In this document: positions 14,601-23,490 of the stretch, in pieces
Numbering within the stretch: position 1 is the stretch's first letter
Layout of the letters: the number at the start of each line of letters is the position of its first letter
Assembly (NCBI RefSeq): GCF_000699445.3
Contig: NC_067195.1
Coordinates: 14,630,787 to 14,694,786 of the forward strand
Length of the DNA stretch: 64,000 nt
From: Schistosoma haematobium
Lineage: Eukaryota; Platyhelminthes; Trematoda; Strigeidida; Schistosomatidae
Direction: 5' to 3'
Program-made: the position numbers and the translations under genes
Notes under the pieces: generated by a model
What the model was told of the DNA's origin: nothing
Seen by the model: only the letters and a program-made list of their open reading frames with translations
Databases searched by the model: none

Positions 14601-14877
14601 GTTACTGACTGACAGTTACAATAACTTGAAAAATAATTAAAATATTGATATATATTTCTAAATTCCTATTAAATGTATTCGATGACTAGTGATTGTTGGT
14701 TGTCCAATTTATTTATTATCATTGTTACTAGGGCACATTAAATTCTCGTTGTGGTCCATACGGCATTCATGTGAAAGAAGTTACTATGTAAGTTTATTTA
14801 TGCCCGTGTGTCTGATTTTACTGTTTGTTCTACATAATTCATATTAAAACCATGAGACGGAATATTCATATTAAAGT

Positions 14878-14971
<94 letters not shown>

Positions 14972-17900
14972 CTTTAGCCACTATTGTGTGTGCTTCATTC
15001 TTAAGAAATGTAAGTCACTTCTTGGAAAATCGTGGATGATTTCTAGCTAACCTGGTGTATCACATTTCTCTCTTGAAAATAGGTTTGACTTTTCAGATTC
15101 AGCTAAAGGTGTTGACTTGGGGGCATATAATGTTTATTGTAAGTGTTTGAGAAATGTTTCATAAATGTATTTATTTTTATCCAGCTAGCCATAAACTATT
15201 ATGTCATGTATTTTCTTAACGTTGGATTTTTAAAAACATTTTTAAATGTCGCTCAGAACGAACTATGTCATATAGACACAATAGTTGTAAATTATTTGTC
15301 GAAATATTTGAACTGGATTTCTACCCCCCAAAAAAAAGAACAAATTATATTTTTTTGCTTTACAAAACTTCAAAAATGTTAATAATAAAAATTCAGCAAA
15401 TCAACTCTTTTAATTGGTTGTACAATATATTATTCATTATCGTGATATGTTACTAGTGATCATTTTCTGAAGGTCTTTCCTGTTGTTCTAGTTATAAGCC
15501 ATAACCAGCGGCGTTTAACTCTGCTGGATGCTAGGCATTTACCCACCAATCACATCGGAAGTTAGTTGCTCGGCACTCCAAATTGATTAAAATTGGAGAT
15601 GTAAATCATTAAATCCTAACTCAGTAATCTAAGGAGTGAGTACTGACTGCGTTACCTAAATCCTGAATCCAATTCTTGGCAGGGTCATCAACGCGTACTT
15701 GTGAGGATTCACATACTGTTCAGTGCTTCGTAGTTTTCGATGGTTTTTTTTTAAACTGTGGTTAGTTCATGATGTAAACTACGAGATTCAAAAGTATCCA
15801 CGGTCCACTCATCAGTCCCACTTACTTGTTTGTATTCTAATGTTTATTTATAAGGTTTTTTCTTAAACAATATTAAAGGTCATTAAATATTTAGTAAACA
15901 TTTCTTATTACTTGTGTAGAGTAACAATAATCTGTTCTACACTTTAATTTCTACTATTATTCATTGTTTCCAGTGATGGTTTAGTTCTACTCCGTCCGCC
16001 ACCATCGCATAATTCCAAGTCAAATATTGAACTGGTTACTAAACACTTGCATCAATTATCATGTGTATTGCTGAATAGTCGAGGTGATAAACCGCTAATA
16101 AAACCACCCACTAGTCAATCGAATGTAGAACAACAAATAATCAATTTGTCTAATGGTTCCGAACAAACTAATTCAACATCAATGTCATGTGATACCACCG
16201 ACATAATATCAGACCCAGAAATAACAACTACCACAATAACTAATGAATCTAGTTCTGTTGAAACTACACCACTAATAAATAAAGTACAAAAACAGTATAG
16301 TTTTAAGTCTTTAAATACTCTGTCACAATTACGCATTTCACATAATTATCCTGCTTTATCGAAAGCAATAACACGTGCTCAAGGTCTACTTAATAGTAAT
16401 ATCGCTTGTCAAGCTCTTGATTGTGCATCATTACAATTAGTTATATCAATGGAGAACAAATTTGTCAAAGATCATTTACCATTATTGAATTCAGTGGAAA
16501 ATCGAAATTTTATTCTACTTTATTTGGATGCTGGTACTGGTATGTTTCTGTTTTCATAATATTTTCATTTCTTTTTCTTATGCAAGTGATTTTGGTCACG
16601 ATTTTCAAGCGTTACAACTATGTATCTTGAGTTAATATTGTTCACCTAAACATAAAATGTGTGACTTGGGTAAAAATGTAGTTAGAAAGAGTTTTGTGTT
16701 TAAACTTAAAGCATGTAATCGGATCATACAGTTTTAATTGTATGTTAACAGGATAGGATCCTAGCTTTTCGTGCTCTTATCAAACTCAAAACGAGATATG
16801 CTAACTCCTCTATTTTCAACGTATCAGGGGTATTTAGAGAATCAGGAAAATAGTAGAAGAGTCTTACTTAAATTCTGTGTGAACTCTAGTGTTTCCACTA
16901 AAGTATTTTAGTTGTTCAGGTTATTCGTTTGTACCATGTTCCCTCTCAATTTTCCTCCCATAATCGAATGAGGTGTATTAGACAGAAATATAAACCTAAT
17001 AATGTGATTAAACTAACCAGTTAAAAAAGTGCTTTTCTATTTTGAATCAGAAAATAACAGCTCGAACCATTTTTTAAACTGAACATTGACTCATATTTAT
17101 TTTCTAAAATGAAATTACTTTCAACTTATCGGTATTGATGTAACTCATTTGTCAAGTACTGATTCCTGTACTCTTGGGATTTTGAGCAGTGGATGGTTAG
17201 CGATACAACCGCTCTACTTAAACCGAAGTAAACGGAGCTGGACTCAAATCCGTGAACTATTGGTTGAAAGTTGAACCTCCTGACCGTTAAGCTACCAATT
17301 CTATTCCTGGTAAGCTAAGTTATTAAATCTCTTTTGGTCGGCAACTTTCTTTAAAGAATTCTTCACACTTTTAAGGTGATAAATAGAGGTTATTGCCTTC
17401 AAGGACAGCCTTTTTTCCACTAATTAATAGTCACTTATTCACTAGACTTAATAATGAATATTTCATTTGTATTGATTGTTTGGATCTTTCCATTGATGTT
17501 TAGAACTTAAATTAATCAGTCTCTTTTCAGCATATGTGGATCACTTGCGACCTGGATTACACTGATAACCACCATCCATATTGATGAATAATTTAACAAA
17601 ATGTTTTATTTTACACTGGTAAAAAATTATAGAAAATGATCCTTGTAGTCTACGCAGTGATATATACTGCTTTACTGAGTCTGCTTGTAAAGCTAGTCAA
17701 TCTGCCATCGACTTAGACTTATGTTAGACTACGTTATAGCCCTTTGTGACTTCACGTTGTTCTCAAAACCTAGTATAGTAACGCGGATATGAATAAACAT
17801 CAAGCCATAAAACAGGTGAAAGGTAAGATGTCTGACATGTTTTGTACGATTAAAACGGAGGTAGCAAGATTGCCAAACGCAACAACAAATGCAGGAGAAG

Positions 17901-19128
17901 ACGAACAGTGTGGCAGCAGCAGTAGGTCTCAATATACACAAAGGGAAAAGCAGGATTCTCCGATAAAACACAGAATGCACCAATCCAATCAAAATTGACG
18001 GAGAAGATTTGGAAGATGTAAAAACCTTTACGTATTTGGGCAGCATCGTTGATGAACAGGGTGGATCTGATGCAGATGTGAAGGCGCGGATCGGCAAAGC
18101 AAGAGCAGCATATTTACAACTGAAGAACATCTGGAACTCAAAGCAACTGTCAACCAACACCAAGGTCAGGATTTTCAATACAAATGTCAAGACAGTTCTA
18201 CTGTATGGGGCGGAAACCTGGAGAACTACGAAAGCCATCATCCAGAAAATACAGGTGTTTATTAACAGTTATCTACGCAAAATACTTCGGATCCGTTGGC
18301 CGGACACTATTAGCAACAACGTACTGTGGGAGAGAACAAACCAGATCCCAGCGGAGGAAGAAATCAGGAAAAAGCGCTGGAAGTGGATAGGACACACATT
18401 GAGGAAAGCACCCAACTGCGTCACAAGACAAGCCCTCACATGGAATCCTCAAGGCCAAAGGAAAAGAGGAAGACCAAAGAACACATTACGCCGGGAAATG
18501 GAAATAGACATGAGAAAAATGAACAAGAATCGGATGGAGAATGCTGGTCGGCGGCCTATGCTCCATTGGGAGTAACAGGCTTAAGTAAGTAAGTAAGAAA
18601 GCAAGATTGCCACAAGCAGGAAATAATTCGAAGATGATAAAAATGTCGAGGCAATCCACACAGTCTGAGAATATACCAATAAGAGACTGGTCAATTGCAG
18701 TCGTGTACATCAATGGAAAGATTTAAACAACCAATACAAATAAATAGAATTATTGTCCGCCAAAAGTTTGTAAAAAAAGTCTTTTTATGATCTGAATTTG
18801 CATGTTCACCGAACAGATTGTGGATAATCTTGCAAATTCAATCTTAAGTTATTTCGTCATTAATATTTTTTGCTCTATTCCTGGTTTGTTAATTTTCTCT
18901 TTTTCTTTAAATAATCTGTTTTAAACAGGAACTGTCGGTTCAGGTTGTCTACCAGTTGATAAACAACCAGCAAATGTTACACTTTTCATACATATTGACG
19001 ATTTAACCGATGTGGTAGAAGGTCGTTTAGATGTAATAAACGCAATAAAATCTGACAAAGCTTTCATGACCGGTTCATTATCAGTGTTATCAAAAATGCG
19101 TCATTTACTTTATCTGCCTCCAGTTTAA
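1565..19128 (+). CDS. STOML1: Stomatin-like protein 1 (STOML1/UNC-24 type), seven exons
   Basis: Coding segments are 1565-1678, 2582-2648, 7821-7903, 12060-12272, 14732-14787, 15974-16539 and 18929-19128: 1299 nt, 432 residues plus stop. Every intron begins GT and ends AG, and phases agree. Residues 16-37 form one hydrophobic segment. It is followed by [11 protein letters not shown] and [10 protein letters not shown], the N-terminal signature of stomatin/SPFH proteins, and the SPFH fold runs to about residue 180. Residues 180-300 are a polar Ser/Thr/Asn-rich linker. Residues 305-430 resemble the SCP2 sterol-carrier fold ([12 protein letters not shown], then [13 protein letters not shown]). 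SPFH plus SCP2 is the architecture of STOML1 and nematode UNC-24, which are membrane scaffolds linked to lipid and channel regulation. The human protein is about 400 residues. The start is the first in-frame Met before the membrane segment; an extra upstream exon is possible. Orthology is inferred from domain order and motif resemblance, without alignment. Confidence 0.85.
1679..2581 (+). other. Intron 1 of STOML1-like gene
   Basis: Starts gtgggt and ends ttattag. It holds a decayed tRNA-like SINE at about 2098-2215 and otherwise AT-rich sequence with nothing recognisable. Confidence 0.7.
2098..2215 (+). repeat. Decayed tRNA-like SINE (hammerhead-family head)
   Basis: Contains an A-box-like stretch (cttagtggataaaac) and a decayed B-box-like stretch (gagttccagtctc), spaced as in the head of the 62200-62350 unit. 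The hammerhead part is not recognisable here. Identified by eye against the other copies in the window. Confidence 0.5.
2582..2648 (+). CDS. STOML1: STOML1-like exon 2 (SPFH N-terminus)
   Basis: A 67-nt exon between acceptor ttattag and donor gtatgt. It encodes [15 protein letters not shown] and then a KGPG turn, the most conserved stretch of the stomatin family (YER-VIFRLG...GPG). It ends with one base of a Gly codon (phase 1) that is completed by exon 3. Confidence 0.85.
2812..3080. repeat. SINE fragments, tRNA-like head with B-box
   Basis: At 2812-2836 an antisense scrap (ttagcagtggaatccaggac) matches the cleavage-side arm of the 61880-62040 repeat. At 2985-3080 a plus-strand head has an A-box-like ctagttcagtagata and a good B-box (ggttcgagtccc). 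No hammerhead core survives. Confidence 0.55.
5246..5612. repeat. Composite inverted hammerhead repeat, copy 1
   Basis: The left arm (about 5246-5330) is an antisense hammerhead unit. The right arm (about 5450-5612) is a sense unit with a tRNA-like head and hammerhead. A linker shared with the 23120-23480 copy (gaggcagttacccaccgaa) joins them. The right-arm core reads ctgaggaa...taaa, so G10.1 and G12 are changed and activity should be lost. The arms face outward. Confidence 0.7.
7821..7903 (+). CDS. STOML1: STOML1-like exon 3
   Basis: An 83-nt exon, acceptor ccctccag and donor gtgagt. It encodes [11 protein letters not shown] followed by [14 protein letters not shown], matching the stomatin stretch G-LLPFID--RVDLRT. 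The first two bases complete the Gly codon begun in exon 2, and it ends in phase 0. Confidence 0.85.
8717..8905 (-). repeat. Hammerhead SINE with tRNA-like head
   Basis: Read on the minus strand: an A-box-like tggtctagtggttaag, a B-box (gggttcgaatctc), the hammerhead ribozyme, then a tail (ccaggttttccatggtggtc). This order, tRNA-like promoter then hammerhead, is that of schistosome Smα-type SINEs. It is the best preserved member of this subfamily in the window. Confidence 0.8.
8757..8802 (-). ncRNA. Hammerhead ribozyme, consensus core (Smα type)
   Basis: On the minus strand, stem I gcactg (8802-8797) is followed by ctgaggag (8796-8789), stem II gtcc/ggac with a 7-nt loop, gaaa (8774-8771), the self-complementary acggccgt (8771-8764), C17 at 8763, then cagtgc. 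Stem I pairs perfectly over 6 bp. All invariant core bases (C3 U4 G5 A6, G8 A9, G12 A13 A14 A15.1, U16.1, H17) are present. Predicted cleavage lies between 8763 and 8762. Self-cleavage of related schistosome repeats is established; activity of this copy is inferred. Confidence 0.8.
9670..9740 (-). repeat. Truncated hammerhead SINE fragment
   Basis: Antisense fragment matching the arm and core-side text of the 8717-8905 repeat (ccaggaagtac, gtcgtttgggactcctcaa). A deletion removes the stem II and gaaa side. Confidence 0.5.
10080..10990 (-). mobile_element. Penelope-like element remnant with GIY-YIG endonuclease
   Basis: On the minus strand at about 10440-10730, the frames read [20 protein letters not shown], then [16 protein letters not shown], and after a frameshift [20 protein letters not shown] and [19 protein letters not shown]. 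This is the layout of the C-terminal GIY-YIG endonuclease of Penelope-like elements: a Cys pair, YIGE(S/T), the Arg-containing helix and the late Glu (VEAFH). An open frame at 10989-10699 precedes it and may be the reverse-transcriptase/linker end, but I do not recognise it firmly. About 10080-10140 reads as the 3' flank. Broken and inactive. Confidence 0.7.
10378..10396 (+). repeat. GATA tetranucleotide repeat
   Basis: About four tandem copies of the tetranucleotide (gatagatagatagata) lie inside the Penelope-like remnant. Confidence 0.8.
11170..11560 (-). repeat. LTR-like dispersed repeat, antisense copy
   Basis: Matches 49790-50130 in the same orientation and 13200-13560 in reverse. Shared blocks include the region read on the minus strand as atctgaaatacatgattc, and on the plus strand agagattgtaactaac. 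Promoter-like sequence in the 13200 copy suggests an LTR. The family is not identified. Confidence 0.55.
11610..11664. repeat. (AT)n microsatellite
   Basis: Uninterrupted alternating AT of about 55 bp in intron 3, directly readable. Confidence 0.95.
12060..12272 (+). CDS. STOML1: STOML1-like exon 4 (SPFH core)
   Basis: 71 codons, acceptor acctttcag and donor gtaaga, phase 0 on both sides. It encodes [20 protein letters not shown] and continues through [16 protein letters not shown] to KIDLANETK. This corresponds to the stomatin strand KDG-V--V-A-V-YR followed by the helix AQ-A----L. The residues are more diverged here than in exons 2 and 3, as is common for STOML1. Confidence 0.85.
12450..12560 (+). 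repeat. Fragment of tail-sharing SINE
   Basis: Contains cccgggcagtatttcagc, then gtgtggcgcatgtatatgtg and ccttttaccaatgcttatg. These blocks match the last 100 bp of the repeats at 29945-30365 (plus) and 55985-56465 (minus). Confidence 0.6.
13200..13560 (+). repeat. LTR-like dispersed repeat with TATA box
   Basis: Carries a TATA-like tatataaata at 13281-13290, followed about 20 bp on by gtctgaaatacaatgattc, and later by ggtcgataaata. The same blocks occur reversed at 11170-11560 and 49790-50130. A core promoter inside a dispersed repeat suggests an LTR; retroelement coding sequence was not found next to it. Confidence 0.5.
13560..13870 (+). repeat. Dispersed repeat block, inverted copy at 54065-54375
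   Basis: Long near-identity with the reverse complement of 54065-54375, for example aggcaacaagaagcggagac, acaaacacatcgagtgaatt and catggggaaaaatgattcat. It continues directly from the LTR-like block and may be part of the same element. Confidence 0.75.
14000..14062 (+). repeat. Short repeat shared with 15755-15815
   Basis: Both stretches read along the line of gttcatgatgcaac...gattcaataatatccac, with several substitutions. Function unknown. Confidence 0.5.
14345..14615 (-). repeat. Dispersed repeat, reverse copy of 1110-1375
   Basis: The reverse complement matches 1110-1375 over about 260 bp, including the gtacgtacgtac motif, cacagagatgcagtggtcga, ctctttaaataacatctcca and the gggagaacacaaa end. 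Similarity is high enough to align by eye. Confidence 0.8.
14732..14787 (+). CDS. STOML1: STOML1-like exon 5
   Basis: A 56-nt exon, acceptor ttactag and donor gtaagt. It encodes [18 protein letters not shown] plus two bases of an Ile codon. The GIHVKEVTI run matches the WGI-V--VEI motif at the end of the stomatin domain. Confidence 0.85.
14788..15973 (+). other. Intron 5 of STOML1-like gene
   Basis: Contains an AT then AG microsatellite (14879-14971) and a repeat piece at 15755-15815. Other open frames (15143-15382, 15265-15456) are AT-rich and look random. Confidence 0.6.
14879..14971. repeat. (AT)n followed by (AG)n microsatellite
   Basis: About 76 bp of alternating AT pass directly into about 18 bp of AG repeats, directly readable. 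Confidence 0.95.
15974..16539 (+). CDS. STOML1: STOML1-like exon 6 (linker and start of SCP2 domain)
   Basis: A 566-nt exon, acceptor gtttccag and donor gtatgt. It begins [12 protein letters not shown], matching the PP motif at the end of the SPFH domain of STOML1. About 100 residues rich in Ser, Thr, Asn and Gln follow, with no fold evident. It then enters the SCP2-like domain ([20 protein letters not shown] ... [12 protein letters not shown]). It ends in phase 1. Confidence 0.85.
17185..17320 (-). repeat. tRNA-like SINE fragment
   Basis: On the minus strand an A-box-like tagcttaacggtcagg and a B-box-like ggatttgagtccagc have roughly tRNA spacing. It does not fold as a complete tRNA by eye and has no hammerhead. 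Confidence 0.4.
17863..17875 (+). repeat. Target-site duplication, left copy
   Basis: agcaagattgcca is repeated exactly at 18600-18612 on the other side of the RTE insertion. Confidence 0.9.
17876..18599 (+). mobile_element. 5'-truncated RTE-clade LINE (SR2-like)
   Basis: Encodes the C-terminal end of a reverse transcriptase. The region before 18009 ([29 protein letters not shown]) and the frame 18009-18575 ([51 protein letters not shown]) are typical of RTE elements. A frameshift near 18530 separates this from the usual ending ([15 protein letters not shown]), readable in the adjacent frame. It ends in a taag tandem tail, as RTE elements do. The exact 13-bp flanking duplication defines both ends. 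A frameshift also lies near the 5' end. Assignment to the schistosome SR2 family is from memory of the family. Confidence 0.85.
18600..18612 (+). repeat. Target-site duplication, right copy
   Basis: Exact repeat of 17863-17875, directly after the taag tail of the RTE insertion. Confidence 0.9.
18613..18725. repeat. Flank segment of hammerhead repeat family
   Basis: atgtcgaggcaatccacaca, tataccaataagagactgg and caattgcagt...acatcaatgg match the segments at 42190-42255 and 62370-62463. Confidence 0.6.
18929..19128 (+). CDS. STOML1: STOML1-like exon 7 (end of SCP2 domain, stop)
   Basis: A 200-nt terminal exon after acceptor ttaaacag. It encodes [11 protein letters not shown], then [20 protein letters not shown] and [18 protein letters not shown], and stops TAA at 19126-19128. 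The order of a Thr-containing strand, an acidic helix, AFM-G-L-V and a basic end is the SCP2 C-terminal pattern. Confidence 0.85.
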
Positions 19129-22100
19129 GAATATGATAAGCATTAGTTACTATTAGGCCAAATGATTGTGCATTTCTTTTTCGACCAACATTTACCCTGA
19201 CCAAATTTTTTTCTCTTAGTCGTTTTAAATTAGTCAACTTTGTTCTTTTTCCTTTTTTAAAAAAAAATTCGAATCATGTGTTTGTTATTTATTGTCTTAG
19301 TTCGAACCCGACATTATTTTACTTCATATTGATTCATATTCATTTGTTCTTTATTGTCCTTATTTCATGTCAAAAAAAACAAAACATTGTACTTTTTCTT
19401 AGGTCTCACACCTAAATGGAATGCATTATGTTATTGGGTGTTTTATTTCGTTTCAGTAGTCAAAACGCATTTCAATCATGAACATTTTCATCATTTATTA
19501 ATTGCTTATTCTAGTTCGGCAATTTTTATGCGAATAATATACATATATATGTATTTTAATATCATTTTACATATAAGCTGATCTCTCGTTATTATAGTTA
19601 TCTTTGTTGGCATTATTGAATTTCATTACAATAATAATTGGAATTGAATCACAAATAAACTTATATGATTAATTAACAAGTTTATATATTTTTATGCTCT
19701 AACTAAAGTAGTAATATCTGTTAGGCCAGTCGTAATCAGTTTTAGTGCCTAAAACAGAGATGACTTGATTTTGAATTACACAAACTGTATAATTAATTAA
19801 TTAAAATTAGTAGTCTATAACAAAATGAGAGGTTAGACGTATCGTTTTTGTATACAAACGTTGCGCTTGGATTAGTGGATATTTCAAACCTATGTTGTAC
19901 GGAAGTTTTTAATTTGTATTCCTTCTGAATCAGTTCTTCTGACTGTATGATTGATTTTGAAGGAGAATTTCGGTAAATCATAGTGACCAGAATTAAATAA
20001 GTGTTCTAGAATAGAGCTTTGTAGTCCTTTAGATAGCCGGGCAAATTAATATTCAGAGATGCACTTCGAAAGATCTCGCTTTGTGTGGCCTATATGACCT
20101 GCTCCATTGCAACGATTAAACTGATTGTTTGATTAAACTGAGATAGTACATTATTCAGTAACTGGATATTAAACAAATGTACTACTGTATACTCTTCATT
20201 TGTTGACTAAAATTCTCCTTCAAGATATATAATGTATCAAAATCCTGAAACAACAAATTGATCAACAGAATTCAGTTACCACTAAGATGGAGACAACACT
20301 ATGTCAATGATTATCAGTGATTTTAGTTCATACAAATTGAAGTGTTATCATTGTTGTGTTGTATTTATTTTACGTTTGTGTTCTGTTGAATTTTATTTAA
20401 TCATATGATCTTCCAATTAAACAGTACCATGCTGTGATTTATTTAAAATAAATGACATTTTCACTGATTATTTATAATATGGTAAGATACCGTCACGGTG
20501 GGTTGATAAAAAAAAATTATTAACCTTCTTTATTTTACACTGTTGAAACCAACAAAATACAAATACTGTTGTTGGGGAGAACCTTATTCAAATAGCTTCA
20601 TTTTATGTATAAAAAAAAAACAAACAACAACTGATGGCTTTAAACTAAGTATGGTAGAACTTGTATAAAGCAATTATTTATTTTTATAGGTTATAAGACT
20701 ATTTACCACCAGAAAAATACTATTTATTCATGTTCAAGTTACTGCATATCTTTTAATGTCCTTAATTCAATACGACAAATAACTTGTATGTCAGATTATA
20801 ACAAACGAATTGAACTAGTTGTCTGGGATATGATAAAAATGTGTTGATAGATAATTACTAGATTTACTTGAAATTTATATGTATTATTCACATTTCAGCT
20901 ATTTACTGTAAAGTTTGGTTTGAATGATCCCATAAATTCATGATCTTGCCTAAAGTACACTTGATTTTATTACATGTGTACACAACACACCTTCGTATGT
21001 TGTATGCACGAAATTGTTCAATTCAGTTATTAGTTATTCAGCCTTTTTGTATCAGTTTACTTCTTTTGTTAAGAAGGTGACTGAAGATAAAATCTTTGTT
21101 ATTGTCTCATTATCAAGGATATCTTGAAATAACAATTAAAACTAAACAAGTAATAACTCAGGTACGTACAACAATGTTATGGTCTTATATAACTTATCTA
21201 TTTATCAGTCTGTTAGTTATATGTTTAAACCACACCTCACCAATCTAAGTTGAGACGTACAATCAATTTGGAATTAGAAAGAAATGTTTTTCGGCTCATC
21301 TTGTTCAACTTTAAATCAATACATCAAGTGTAATAACAAAAAGGAAATATAACACTAACGAAAAATAATGTCAGATGAAATCAAAAAATGGATAATATGG
21401 TGTTGATTACCTAAAAGAAGATAAATGAATGTATGTATGCGACTTCGACCGATATTTACACGAATGAATCAGAAGTTTCTTTTTAGTTGCTCGAGGTGTA
21501 TGAGACCCTTCTAAACAGAAGGTATGCACTCCTTACACAACTCAGTCCAGGAGTCAATGATTTCATGGACTGAATACATATCTGTATCTGTCTACTCGTT
21601 TTAAACATCTCGTTTCGAGGTTTTTGGTGGTTAATAAATCTCCATAACTAATTTATAACGTTCATCTGGTACTATGGGCTGAATATTACTCATTCAGTAG
21701 TTTTCCTGTGTCTATGCACTGTACATATGATCAAATCCTTGTGACTTATCCATATTTTCTATTACTTTTAAGGACCAAAACATACTGTGATTTGAACTTA
21801 GACAGCCATACGATTACACTCGGTATATAATTTATGTATGAACCATGTTTAAAACCTAGTGGATAACTTTTGTCGCTCTACTTGTTCACAGTCGCAAGTT
21901 TTAATTATGTAATAGTACGTTATCCTTCAGATGTGGATAAAGTGTATACAGCTGAAGAAATGTCAATGAAATATAGCAAATTCATATTGATCTTTATATA
22001 TTTGTTTTCCTTTCAGTTCAAATTAAAATATTTTTCCTATGGTTATCAATGAAAAAATCCATTATGGGAGCTATTCAAAAAGCTATTTTATAACTCCACT

Positions 22101-23115
22101 ATACATCCTTGCAATTTTTCATAACAGTAATATAAGTTCAAGTTCAAATAATATTGTGAACGGTTGACTTGGGTTGACGATTAATATTCAGATTTTTTAG
22201 TGTATACGACGTTCAACTGGTAAAATCGAATCTCTAGTTGTGTAGAAAACCATGACTACTTAATAGTTAACTATATTTAAATAATAAGCCAATATTTTGG
22301 CATCATTCATTTCTAACAAATCAGCACCGGAATAATGTTAGCCATAGAAAAATGAGGTAGCCATCATATTTCAGTAATGCGATGGCGACTGTTTCTAAAC
22401 ATAGTGGGAACATCAGAATATTATAATGCACATTATTTTATCTGTTATGGTTCAACTCAAATGACTTTTGCTCCTGTTAACTGGTTTTTAACGTGTTTAA
22501 TGCTCTTAGGAATTTTTCTCTATTGATCTTCTAATTATAAACAGTAAAAGATAAGAATGAGTGACCGACATTTTTTCTTATCAAACGATTGGCTGTTAGA
22601 GTTGGATAATCGTTGTCAACCTATTTACTGTCAGTAAACTGATATCCGAAATTGTTGTGTTTGTTGAATCATTGAATTATGGTGTATGAGATTTTGTTCT
22701 ACATGCTTCCTCTCAACGGTCCCAAGAAATCTGTTAGTCGAATATCCAGTGCACTACTAAGTACAGAGTATAACTACAATATAATTACCAAAGTTTGTAT
22801 GTCTTACAGTTTTAGAAATAATTATGACGCCACAAAATTAATTATTCATGTTTATAATCTCCCTAACCTTGTCAGTAATAAATTTTAGATTCAGATACAG
22901 CCATTGATACTATTTCAATCAAAAATGTCAGTTATACTCTGACAAACATTATTTGCTTTATTGAAGTAGATAGTGAGCTAAGTAAACATCATTCAGGAAT
23001 CTTTACATTAATGCACTAACGTTTATACTGTTACTTTTCATCAGACTACTTGAGATGATATCAGCAAATAAAACGTTTTCATCATGGGGTTGTGTAGATT
23101 GTTGAGTTTCACTGA
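19129..23115. other. Intergenic, AT-rich, no recognised gene
   Basis: 3' flank of the stomatin-like gene. Short open frames are AT-biased and unlike any family I know. One at 21870-22052 contains a moderately balanced stretch (YPSDVDKVYTAEEMSMKYSK) but lacks paired splice signals. No repeats were recognised by eye. Confidence 0.5.
19654..19659 (+). terminator. Candidate polyadenylation signal of STOML1-like gene
   Basis: The first clear aataaa I noticed after the stop codon, about 525 nt downstream. Positional inference only. Confidence 0.35.
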
Positions 23116-23490
23116 AAACATGAATCGATCAGTGTTAGACCACCATGGAAAAACTGGAAGCACTGCACAGCTGTTTCGTTCTAGCATGGGGATCCTCAGC
23201 AGTGCGCCTCAACGATCTCGCACCCACAACTGTGTCAGTTATGAGGCAGTTATCCACCGAAGACGATGGAGGATGGTCGCACAACGCCGTAGATTGGTTG
23301 AAGTTAAACTTTAACACCGATGGATGCCAACTCAGTGGTCTGGGGGTTACGCGTGAGACCGATGGTTCTGGGTTCTAGTCCCGCATTCGCGGTCGTGGTT
23401 GCATATTGCTGAGGAGTCCCATACTAGGACTAAAAAGTCGTTCAGTGCTTCCAAGTTTCCAGTGGTGGTCTAACATTGATCGAGTTATTA
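23116..23490. repeat. Composite inverted hammerhead repeat, copy 2
   Basis: The left arm (about 23120-23220) is antisense and the right arm (about 23320-23480) sense, joined by the linker gaggcagttatccaccgaa. The left core has ctgagga and gaaa but C17 has become G, which blocks cleavage. The right core reads ctgaggag with taaa in place of gaaa. Both are predicted dead. The left arm keeps a self-complementary acagctgt in the stem III position. Confidence 0.75.

Larger units (their letters stand above)
12273..14731 (+). other. Intron 4 of STOML1-like gene (2.5 kb)
   Basis: Contains a short copy of the LINE-tail SINE (12450-12560), an LTR-like repeat (13200-13560) running into a second dispersed block (13560-14060), and a reversed dispersed repeat (14345-14615). 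No exon-like sequence was found. Confidence 0.6.
16540..18928 (+). other. Intron 6 of STOML1-like gene
   Basis: Contains a tRNA-like antisense stretch (17185-17320), a 724-bp RTE-type insertion with target-site duplication (17876-18599) and a hammerhead-family flank (18613-18725). Confidence 0.65.

Noticed and set aside
17185..17320. Possible true tRNA gene on the minus strand.
   Set aside because: The A- and B-box-like strings are present but I cannot fold acceptor, D and T arms; it fits a SINE head better.
21870..22052. Exon-like frame containing YPSDVDKVYTAEEMSMKYSK.
   Set aside because: An acceptor-like ttcacag precedes it, but no donor or neighbouring exon was found and the product is unknown.
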